Shown here: positions 7,726 to 13,569 of the stretch, one piece after another
Numbering within the stretch: position 1 is the stretch's first letter
Layout: each line of letters begins with the position of its first letter
Assembly (NCBI GenBank): GCA_017302015.1
Contig: JAFLEE010000101.1
Location: forward strand, 1-16,867
Reading direction: 5' to 3'
Origin: Spirochaetota bacterium
Lineage (GTDB): Bacteria; Spirochaetota; UBA12135; COTS27; JAFLEE01
Length of the DNA stretch: 16,867 bases
Made by a program: the position numbers and the translations under genes
The notes under the pieces: model-generated
The model's input: the letters and a program-made list of their open reading frames with translations, nothing else
Told to the model about the DNA's origin: nothing
Database searches by the model: none

Positions 7726-8463
7726 ATGCCATCCTTCGGGGTGCCCCGCCTGCGCCATTTCGACCGACACCATATGCGGGTGCGGGAAAATCCCGTCCAT
7801 GCCCACGAGTACGACGAGGCCGTCCTCTACCTGAGGGGCCGCGGGCTCGTGGTGGCCGACGGGCGCGCTATCCCCTTCACCCGGGGCACCCTCGTCTGCT
7901 GCGCAAGCGGCGTGCCCCATCTCGAACGCTCGAGCGCGCCCTACCAGAGTTTGAGCCTCGCGTTCACCGGTTCGCGCCACGGGGCCCGGGTGCGCATGGG
8001 CCAGGATGGGCCGGGGGAGCCCCTGCTCCACCTCGTCTCCCTCCTCGAACTCGAGTACCGGCGCAAGGGCCCCCATTGGGAACGGCTTTGCGACGAGGGG
8101 CTCTCCCTCCTCCTGACCTGGCTCGAGGCCCGGGGGGAATCGCCCCAGGAAAATCCCTGGGTCGCCCGGGTCGAAGATCTTCTCCTCGCCGGGCTCCCCG
8201 AGCCGGGCTTTCGTCTCCTCGAATCGCTGGCGAAGCTGGGCCCTTCCCCCTCCCACCTCATCCGGCTCTTCACCAAGGCCCGGGGCCGCTCGCCCCTCCA
8301 GCATCTCCTGCAACTTCGCATCCGCGAGGCCGAGCACCTGCTCACCGTCACCCAAATGCCGGTGCATGAGGTCGCCCGGCGCGTGGGCTTCGACGACCCC
8401 TATTATTTCAGCCGTGCCTTCCGTAAGATCTCGGGAAAAGCGCCGAGCCTGGTGCGGGCCTAG
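7726..8463 (+). CDS. AraC-family transcriptional regulator with N-terminal cupin
   Basis: This 245-aa protein has the AraC layout. Residues about 20-70 form a cupin-like ligand domain: HAHEYDE at 25-31, then GRGLVVADGRAIPFTRGTLVCC with a following PH. Residues 163-245 are the double helix-turn-helix: the first helix pair lies around LLESLAKLGPSPSHLIRLFT, the second is PVHEVARRVGFDDPYYFSRA followed by FRKISGKAPS, a close match to the AraC signature. Such proteins usually sense a sugar and activate a nearby operon. It is divergent from the GH50-like gene across 119 bp, so that gene is the probable target. No clear Shine-Dalgarno precedes ATG 7726; ATG 7774 (Met17, just before the cupin) is a possible alternative. 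The family call is secure; the ligand is unknown. Confidence 0.92.
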   Translation: MPSFGVPRLRHFDRHHMRVRENPVHAHEYDEAVLYLRGRGLVVADGRAIPFTRGTLVCCASGVPHLERSSAPYQSLSLAFTGSRHGARVRMGQDGPGEPLLHLVSLLELEYRRKGPHWERLCDEGLSLLLTWLEARGESPQENPWVARVEDLLLAGLPEPGFRLLESLAKLGPSPSHLIRLFTKARGRSPLQHLLQLRIREAEHLLTVTQMPVHEVARRVGFDDPYYFSRAFRKISGKAPSLVRA

Positions 8464-8491
8464 CCACCCATGGCCTGGCCCCGAATCCCGA

Positions 8492-8520
8492 TTGACACTC
8501 CCCGCAATCATCCATAAAAT
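8492..8520 (+). promoter_or_regulatory. Sigma70 promoter of rex
   Basis: A perfect TTGACA (8492-8497) is followed after exactly 17 bp by TAAAAT (8515-8520), five of six to the -10 consensus. It lies in the 101-bp gap between the AraC-type gene and rex and puts the transcript start about 38 bases before the rex ATG, so rex is probably expressed independently. Confidence 0.7.
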
Positions 8521-8564
8521 AGGGTTCCCTCGTCGGCCACGTTCCCTCGGATTACGAGCGCCCC

Positions 8565-9260
8565 ATGACTAAAAACGACCCCAAATTAGTTCCCGAGCCC
8601 AGCCTGCGCCGGCTCCCCCTGTATTACCAATACCTGAAGAGCCTCTCTGAAAAGGGCGCCCAGAATATTTCGAGCCAGACCATCGGCACCGACTTGAACC
8701 TCGACCCGACCCAAGTGCGCAAAGACCTCGCGCTCACCGGCGTCGAGGGCAAGCCCAAGGTGGGCTATGAGATCAGCCACCTCATCCGCGAGATCGCCCA
8801 GTTCCTCGGCTGGAACAACGTGAACTCCGCCTTCCTCGTCGGGGCCGGGCACCTGGGCTCGGCGCTCCTCGGTTATCCTCAATTCAGCAGCCATGGGCTC
8901 TCCATCGTCGCCGGCTTCGACACCGACCCCATGAAGATCGGCAAGGAGATCTACGGGAAGATGATCATGCCCCTGGAGCGCCTGCCCGACCTTTCCCGGC
9001 GCATGAGCATCCACATCGGCATCATCACCGTGCCCGCCCACGTCGCCCAGGGCGTGGCCGAACTCATGCTCCAGGGCGGCATCAAGGCCATCTGGAATTT
9101 CTCCCCCACGACCCTCAAGGTGCCCGAGGGCGTCATCGTGCAGAACGAAGAACTCTACTACTCCCTCGCCGCCCTCAGCCACCGCCTCGCCCAGAGCCTC
9201 CACCTCGCGCCCGAGGCCGCCGCGGAAGGCGATGCGGGTGCGGAGATGCCGACGATCTGA
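8565..9260 (+). CDS. rex: Redox-sensing transcriptional repressor Rex
   Basis: Rex is a dimeric repressor that leaves DNA when NADH rises relative to NAD+, releasing fermentation and hydrogenase genes. This 231-aa protein has the full layout. Residues 14-80 are the winged helix (LRRLPLYYQYLKSLSEKG, with the recognition segment DPTQVRKDLALTG at 48-60). Residues 87-180 are the Rossmann fold, with GAGHLG at 93-98 and FDTDPMKIG at 118-126. The closing part NEELYYSLAALSHRL (194-208) is the swapped C-terminal helix. The tail after about 212 is a short Ala/Glu-rich extension. ATG 8565 gives the normal length although its Shine-Dalgarno is weak. It has its own promoter. An NADH-linked hydrogenase operon starts 1.9 kb downstream and is a plausible target, though its promoter lacks the classical TTGTGA-N6-TCACAA box. 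Confidence 0.97.
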   Translation: MTKNDPKLVPEPSLRRLPLYYQYLKSLSEKGAQNISSQTIGTDLNLDPTQVRKDLALTGVEGKPKVGYEISHLIREIAQFLGWNNVNSAFLVGAGHLGSALLGYPQFSSHGLSIVAGFDTDPMKIGKEIYGKMIMPLERLPDLSRRMSIHIGIITVPAHVAQGVAELMLQGGIKAIWNFSPTTLKVPEGVIVQNEELYYSLAALSHRLAQSLHLAPEAAAEGDAGAEMPTI

Positions 9261-9306
9261 TTCCGCTCACGAGGGCGAGGTAGCGGCGCCGGCGGACGGA
9301 TTCGGC

Positions 9307-9327
9307 GCCCCCCATGGATCGGGGGGC
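9307..9327. terminator. GC hairpin between convergent genes
   Basis: GCCCCCC (9307-9313) and GGGGGGC (9321-9327) form a perfect 7-bp stem with a 7-base loop, between the rex stop and the convergent minus-strand gene. No T-run follows on either strand, so it may be a transcript-end hairpin rather than a classical terminator. GGCGCC repeats at 9284-9289 and 9304-9309 offer an alternative pairing. Confidence 0.35.
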
Positions 9328-9336
9328 CGGCCGGTC

Positions 9337-9861
9337 CTATTTCGGCAACGAGGCGAGCAATTCGACCCCGTCGAAATGGAAGACGGCGTTGGAATCGGGC
9401 TTCATCCCCCACCCGCTATTGATGAAATCGAATCGTTGGATGGCCTTCCACCCCTTGGGGTTGCGCGATTTATTGAAGGCGGCCAGCGGGATGACGAACC
9501 GTCTCCAGCCGGACCAGGCGATGTTCGACGGGCCGAAATGGAAATAGTCGCCCTCTTTGTTCTCGTTGGTGGAGACGGCACGCAATAAGAACCGGGTACC
9601 CAGCGCATTCGATGCGTGCATCCAGAAAGACAGGGCCTGATAGGAGCTCCAATCCATCGTTCGGATCAGGCCCATCGACGAACCCCGGGCGCTATTGGTC
9701 CAGTGGGCGCATAGCGCCCCCGATTTTGCGAGGCCCGGCGCGCCGACGGGGACCGCGTTCCCCCAACCCTTGAACGATTCGATCTCGTCGAGGAGGATCG
9801 GCTGGGCCGGGAGCGAGGACAGCACCAGGAGGATCATCAGGTTTCGTTTCCATCGGTTCAT
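9337..9861 (-). CDS. Small exported carbohydrate-binding-like beta-sandwich protein
   Basis: This 174-aa protein begins with a typical signal peptide (MNRWKRNLMILLVLSSLPAQ). The mature part alternates short strands and aromatic residues like galactose-binding-type modules: DEIESFKGWG, then DWSSYQALSFWMHAS, TRFLLRAVS, GWRRFVIPLAAF and a closing FHFDGVEL. It carries no catalytic motif. The order of these blocks resembles the N-terminal non-catalytic part of the GH50-like enzyme encoded upstream (WDLSAYGQIQIPLEN, VTVFCRVDS, VLRIPL), which suggests the same fold. ATG 9861 is chosen because AGGAG lies seven bases upstream; a TTG one codon earlier is possible. On the minus strand TTGACG (9940-9935) is a possible -35. 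It is divergent from another small exported gene. A role in binding or delivering polysaccharide is inferred. Confidence 0.75.
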   Translation of the reverse strand: MNRWKRNLMILLVLSSLPAQPILLDEIESFKGWGNAVPVGAPGLAKSGALCAHWTNSARGSSMGLIRTMDWSSYQALSFWMHASNALGTRFLLRAVSTNENKEGDYFHFGPSNIAWSGWRRFVIPLAAFNKSRNPKGWKAIQRFDFINSGWGMKPDSNAVFHFDGVELLASLPK

Positions 9862-10079
9862 CAAGGTACTCCTGCGTGGTTGTCGGAACGCGTGGCGCCC
9901 CGTTGCCGGTGAGTGTCCAACGACTTCCCGGCCCCGTCAATGGGTAAAATCCGATCTTGGGGCTTCAAGGCTCCCCCCACCGCTTTTTGGGGCATTCCCG
10001 GATACCCCTCCGCCCGGACGCGTTTTAAAATCCGGCCTTCGGCGGGGGCCCAATCGCCCGAGGCCGCAAGGAGATCCCG

Positions 10080-10667
10080 ATGAAAACACTCCTTTTTCTA
10101 TTTCTAGGATTTTCACACATTGCGCTCATGGCGCAGCCCAGCCTCGCGCGCATCGATATCGATGCCTCGGGCGCCAAGATCTTCGTCACCAACCTCCGGC
10201 CACTCGTCTCCAATGCCTACGTGCGCCCGGCCACCTGGGGGTCCCCCGAGTACCGGGCCCAATTCGTGAACGCCGAGTTTACGCTCAAACCCGGGGTCTG
10301 GAACGAACTCGTTTGGCAGTTTACCCCGCTTCGCGACGGCAGAGCCAGCCTGAATGCCATGGGGCCGTGGTATAAACCCCAGGGCGCCTCCAATATCGTG
10401 CCCGTCTGGGTGTACCTCGACGACTTCTCGGCCACCGGAACGTCGCTCAGCAACGCCGGGTTCGAGGACCTGGACGAAAAGGGGCTCCCCAAGGGCTGGT
10501 CCCTCCAACGCGAGGGGAAATTGGTTTCCGACGCGCGCTTCCTGAAATCCGGCAAGCATGGCGTGAAGGTTTCCCACGACCACCGGTTCACCCAGCTGAT
10601 CTCCCTGAAATCGAATCAGGCCGTCACCCTGCGCGCCTGGGCGTTCATCGAACCCCAAGCCAAATAG
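10080..10667 (+). CDS. Exported protein with carbohydrate-binding-like modules
   Basis: This 195-aa protein has a clear signal peptide (MKTLLFLFLGFSHIALMAQ). AAGGAG lies six bases before ATG 10080, one of the best ribosome sites in the window. The mature protein has two parts. The first, about residues 20-120, alternates strands and ends in VPVWVYLDDFSATGTS. The second, about 121-195, begins SNAGFEDLDEKGLPKGW and contains GKHGVKVSHDHR, the pattern common in CBM4/9-like and other galactose-binding-like modules (an N-G-F-E opening, then G-x-P-x-G-W). It stops soon after, so the second module is short or truncated. No catalytic residues are seen. Its divergent neighbour encodes a similar exported protein, suggesting joint work at the cell surface. 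The exact family is uncertain. Confidence 0.75.
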   Translation: MKTLLFLFLGFSHIALMAQPSLARIDIDASGAKIFVTNLRPLVSNAYVRPATWGSPEYRAQFVNAEFTLKPGVWNELVWQFTPLRDGRASLNAMGPWYKPQGASNIVPVWVYLDDFSATGTSLSNAGFEDLDEKGLPKGWSLQREGKLVSDARFLKSGKHGVKVSHDHRFTQLISLKSNQAVTLRAWAFIEPQAK

Positions 10668-11037
10668 TCCGCGGATTTTGAGATCCCCACCCTTCTTGGA
10701 GCGGTGGATTCCCACGGCACGGGAACGGCCCACCCGTGTTTCCGCAATTTGGGAAACCGACCAAGCGATCTCATTGTGGAGGCTTGGTGACGGTCGCGCC
10801 GCTCCTTTTCAGTCCTTGAACGGACCTTAATTCTGGGTCAACCTTTTCCCTAGCCCGATTAGGGAATGACTTCTCGCCCTAAAATCTTACTTAACGAAGG
10901 CCAGCTCTGTCGGTGGCAAACGAGTCATGCAGGTGATTTCCATCGTCTTGGTGGCGAATTTGGCTGAAATACCCCTGGTTTTTAGTCCTGTAAGGGCATT
11001 TATCCGGGTTTCACCCGGCAAACACCTCGTTTTTAAC
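10668..11037. other. Gene-free, hairpin-rich leader region upstream of the hydrogenase operon
   Basis: No gene is seen in this stretch, which is visibly richer in A and T than the flanking genes. Several hairpins can be drawn: CACGGG (10718-10723)/CCCGTG (10733-10738), possibly ending the upstream transcript; ACCAAGC (10760-10766)/GCTTGGT (10782-10788); TTCCCTA (10846-10852)/TAGGGAA (10860-10866); CCGGGT (11004-11009)/ACCCGG (11013-11018). They could belong to a small RNA or to remnants of regulatory DNA. I could not match it to a riboswitch or known RNA family. Confidence 0.4.
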
Positions 11038-11060
11038 TGATTCCGACCCAGTCGGAATCA
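11038..11060 (+). terminator. Strong hairpin just upstream of the hydrogenase operator, probable terminator
   Basis: TGATTCCGAC (11038-11047) and GTCGGAATCA (11051-11060) form a perfect 10-bp stem with the 3-base loop CCA. After five bases comes TTTTT (11066-11070). It would insulate the hydrogenase promoter from transcription arriving from the left. Confidence 0.6.
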
Positions 11061-11069
11061 TGAACTTTT

Positions 11070-11159
11070 TATCGTGAATATAGTCGCGATATATTGACAT
11101 TCGCGACATATTTCTCTATAATAATCGCGAATTACTTATCGATATAAATATCGCGATTA
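11070..11159. promoter_or_regulatory. TCGCGA operator array on the hydrogenase promoter
   Basis: TCGCGA occurs at 11084, 11101, 11125 and 11151 within 73 bases of DNA that is only 30% GC over 11061-11160. Upstream of the -35, TATCGTGA (11070-11077) and TCGCGATA (11084-11091) make an inverted repeat with a 6-bp spacer and one mismatch. The third copy follows the -10 directly: TAATCGCGA (11122-11130) and TCGCGATTA (11151-11159) are perfect inverted arms, with the palindrome TATCGATA (11137-11144) exactly at their centre. The 11101 copy sits in the -35/-10 spacer. The placement suits a repressor that blocks RNA polymerase. The binding protein is not identified; Rex, encoded nearby, is a candidate. 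Confidence 0.7.
11094..11122 (+). promoter_or_regulatory. Consensus sigma70 promoter of the hydrogenase operon
   Basis: TTGACA (11094-11099) and TATAAT (11117-11122) are both perfect and exactly 17 bp apart. Transcription should start near 11129, about 48 bases before the hydC GTG. So strong a core promoter implies control by repression, in keeping with the palindromes placed on and around it. Confidence 0.85.
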
Positions 11160-11176
11160 ATCCCTAGGAGAATCCC

Positions 11177-11689
11177 GTGACCACCCTTTCCTGTGAAACC
11201 CCAGAAACCCAAGACCACGCGCCGGCCCTGATGAAAATCCTCGAACGGCACGAACGCCGAAGGGACCGCCTCATCCCCATCCTCCAAGAGGTGCAGGAGG
11301 AGTTCGGCTACCTGCCCGAGGAGCAACTCAAGGCCATCGCCGCGGTGCTCGATTTGCCCGCGGCCCATGTCTTCGGGGTGGCGACCTTCTACACCCACTT
11401 CGCCCTGGAGGCCCGGGGCAAATACGTGGTGAAACTCTGCGACGGGACGGCATGCCATGTGAAGGCCTCCATCCCCATCCTCGAAGCGCTCCAAAAACGC
11501 CTGGGCCTGAGCGACCGGAAAAAGACCAGCGCTGATGCCCTCTTTACGGTGGAGACGGTGGCGTGCCTGGGCGCCTGCGGCCTAGCGCCGGTGATGGTCA
11601 TCAACGAAGAAGTCTTCGGCCAGATGACGCCCCAGAGGGCGGTGGAACTCGTGGACGAACTCGCGCGCAAGGAAGGGGGCGCCCCGTGA
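11177..11689 (+). CDS. hydC: Electron-bifurcating [FeFe]-hydrogenase subunit HydC (NuoE-like)
   Basis: This 170-aa subunit is the NuoE-like, thioredoxin-fold [2Fe-2S] protein of the trimeric HydABC hydrogenase. The N-terminal helical part (ILQEVQEEFGYLPEEQLKAI) precedes GVATFYTHF. The four cluster cysteines are Cys88 and Cys93 (CDGTAC) and Cys130 and Cys134 (CLGAC), in the usual C-x4-C and C-x3-C arrangement. It relays electrons between the HydB flavin site and the rest of the complex in the cytoplasm. The GTG start is supported by TAGGAG six bases upstream. It is the first gene of the operon, following the consensus promoter, and its TGA overlaps the hydB GTG. The same family occurs in complex I and formate dehydrogenases; the hydA gene downstream decides for hydrogenase. 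Confidence 0.95.
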   Translation: MTTLSCETPETQDHAPALMKILERHERRRDRLIPILQEVQEEFGYLPEEQLKAIAAVLDLPAAHVFGVATFYTHFALEARGKYVVKLCDGTACHVKASIPILEALQKRLGLSDRKKTSADALFTVETVACLGACGLAPVMVINEEVFGQMTPQRAVELVDELARKEGGAP

Positions 11690-13569
11690 CGGCCCTTCAA
11701 GACCAAACGCGCGAGGTCGGCGCAACGGCCGCGGGCAAGCGCCGAGTGATCGTGTGCGCGGGGACGGGCTGCGTTTCCAACGGAGCCCTCAAGGTGCACG
11801 CGGCCTTCACCCACGCCCTGGAGGAGGGCGCGATCCCCTTCGACCTCCAATTCAAGCCCGAGAGCGGCCATCTTCATCTTTCGAAGAGCGGCTGCCAGGG
11901 ATTCTGCCAGATGGGGCCCCTGGTGACCATCCTCCCCGAGGGCATCCTCTACACCCGGGTGAAGCCCGAGGACGTCCACGAAATCGTCGCGGCGACGGTG
12001 GGCCGGGGCGAGGTCCTCACGCGACTCCTCTATGTCGATCCGGTCACCCGGGGCGCCTGCAAGGGCTACGCCGAGATTCCCTTCTACAAGCGCCAGACGC
12101 GCTACGTGCTCAAGGATTGCGGTTGGATCGACCCGGAAGATTTGGGCGAGTACCTTTCGATGGGCGGCTATGAGGCCGCCAAACGCGCTTATCTCGCCAT
12201 GTCGGACGAGGCCATCGTCGGCGTGGTGACCGCCTCGGGCCTGCGCGGGCGCGGCGGCGGCGGCTTCCCCACGGGGCGCAAATGGGAGGCGGCGCGGCGC
12301 GCTCCTGCCGGGAAGAAGTACGTCATCTGCAACGGCGATGAGGGCGACCCCGGGGCCTTCATGGACCGCTCGGTCATGGAGGGCGATCCCCACCGCGTGC
12401 TCGAGGGCATCCTCATCGCGGCCCGGGCCATCGGCGCCGACGAAGCCTACGTCTACGTGCGCGCCGAGTACCCCCTGGCGGTGAAGCGCATGCGGCGGGC
12501 GGTCCACGACGCCGAGGCCGCGGGGATCCTGGGGGATTCGGTCTTCGGCTCGGGCCGCCCCATGCGCTGCGTGGTGATGGAGGGCGCCGGCGCCTTCGTC
12601 TGCGGCGAGGAGACCGCCCTCATGGCGAGCATCGAGGGCCTGCGCGGCATGCCCGCGCCCAAGCCCCCCTTCCCGGCCCAGGCCGGACTGTGGGGCAAGC
12701 CGACCCTCATCAATAACGTCGAGACCCTCGCCCAGATCCCGCGCATCCTGAACGACGGGCCCGAGGCCTACCGCGCCATGGGCACGGAGAAATCCCCGGG
12801 CACCAAGACCTTCGCCCTCACCGGGCACGTGGTGAATACGGGCCTCATCGAGGTGCCCTTCGGCACGACGCTGCGCGAAGTCGTCCTGGAGATCGGCGGC
12901 GGCATCACCGATGCCCGGGGCAAGGCCCGGGGCGAGATGTTCAAGGCCGTGCAGATCGGCGGCCCCTCGGGCGGCTGCCTCACCCCCGAGATGCTCGATC
13001 TGCCGCTGGATTTCGATTCCCTCAAGAGCGTGGGCGCCATGGTCGGCTCGGGCGGCCTCGTCGCCATGAACCAGGAGACCTGCATGGTGGGCATCGCCCG
13101 CTTCTTCATGCAGTTCACCCAGCGGGAATCCTGCGGCAAATGCGTGCTCTGCCGGGAGGGCACCCGCCAACTCCTGGGCATGCTCGATGAGGTGATGGAG
13201 GGCCGGGCCGAACCCGAAGACCTCCTGCGCATGGAGGAACTCGCCCGCGCGGTGCAGAAGGGCTCCCTCTGCGGCCTGGGGAAGACCGCGCCCAACCCGG
13301 TGCTCTCCACCCTCAAGTATTTCCGCGGCGAGTACGAGCAGCATGTGCTCCACAAGCATTGCCCCACCGGGGCCTGCAAGGCGCTGGCCAAGCCCCACAT
13401 CGTGGAGGCGCTGTGCAAGGGCTGCGGCCTGTGCGTGAAGGCCTGCCCCGTGGGCGCCATCACGGGGGAGCGCAAGAAGGCCCATGCGCTCGATTTGAAG
13501 ACGTGCCTCAAATGCGGCGCCTGCGCCGCGGCCTGCAAACTCCACGCCATCCACGGGGTGCTCCCATGA
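11686..13569 (+). CDS. hydB: Electron-bifurcating [FeFe]-hydrogenase subunit HydB (NuoF-like, FMN/NAD(H) site)
   Basis: This 627-aa flavoprotein subunit carries the NAD(H) site. Residues 20-110 are a thioredoxin-like [2Fe-2S] domain (Cys24, Cys29, Cys70, Cys74). Next come the FMN/NAD(H) glycine-rich stretch GLRGRGGGGFPTGRKW (185-200) and NGDEGDPGAFMDRSVMEGDP (216-235). An SLBB-like domain follows, then the [4Fe-4S] site ESCGKCVLC with Cys483, 486, 489 and Cys529. The C-terminus has two ferredoxin [4Fe-4S] sites, Cys577/580/583/587 and Cys607/610/613/617. This full set is that of HydB rather than complex I NuoF, which lacks the end domains. I chose GTG 11686, which overlaps the hydC stop as GTGA and follows GGAAGGGGG; an earlier ATG at 11563 lies inside hydC and gives non-homologous sequence. 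Confidence 0.96.
   Translation: MTALQDQTREVGATAAGKRRVIVCAGTGCVSNGALKVHAAFTHALEEGAIPFDLQFKPESGHLHLSKSGCQGFCQMGPLVTILPEGILYTRVKPEDVHEIVAATVGRGEVLTRLLYVDPVTRGACKGYAEIPFYKRQTRYVLKDCGWIDPEDLGEYLSMGGYEAAKRAYLAMSDEAIVGVVTASGLRGRGGGGFPTGRKWEAARRAPAGKKYVICNGDEGDPGAFMDRSVMEGDPHRVLEGILIAARAIGADEAYVYVRAEYPLAVKRMRRAVHDAEAAGILGDSVFGSGRPMRCVVMEGAGAFVCGEETALMASIEGLRGMPAPKPPFPAQAGLWGKPTLINNVETLAQIPRILNDGPEAYRAMGTEKSPGTKTFALTGHVVNTGLIEVPFGTTLREVVLEIGGGITDARGKARGEMFKAVQIGGPSGGCLTPEMLDLPLDFDSLKSVGAMVGSGGLVAMNQETCMVGIARFFMQFTQRESCGKCVLCREGTRQLLGMLDEVMEGRAEPEDLLRMEELARAVQKGSLCGLGKTAPNPVLSTLKYFRGEYEQHVLHKHCPTGACKALAKPHIVEALCKGCGLCVKACPVGAITGERKKAHALDLKTCLKCGACAAACKLHAIHGVLP

Noticed and set aside
6317-7834. Long plus-strand open frame (505 codons) opposite the glycoside hydrolase gene
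   Set aside because: It is antisense to a gene with signal peptide and catalytic motifs, and crosses the divergent promoter region; composition is typical of a shadow frame.
10890-11020. Cyclic-di-GMP or other riboswitch in the hydrogenase upstream region
   Set aside because: GGCAAAC is reminiscent of one conserved block, but the partner blocks and overall folding are missing, and the operon promoter lies downstream of it.
11389-13554. Long minus-strand open frame (721 codons) opposite hydB
   Set aside because: It is antisense to a clearly conserved gene and its translation is an Ala/Gly/His/Leu-rich mirror of GC-rich codons with no domain pattern.
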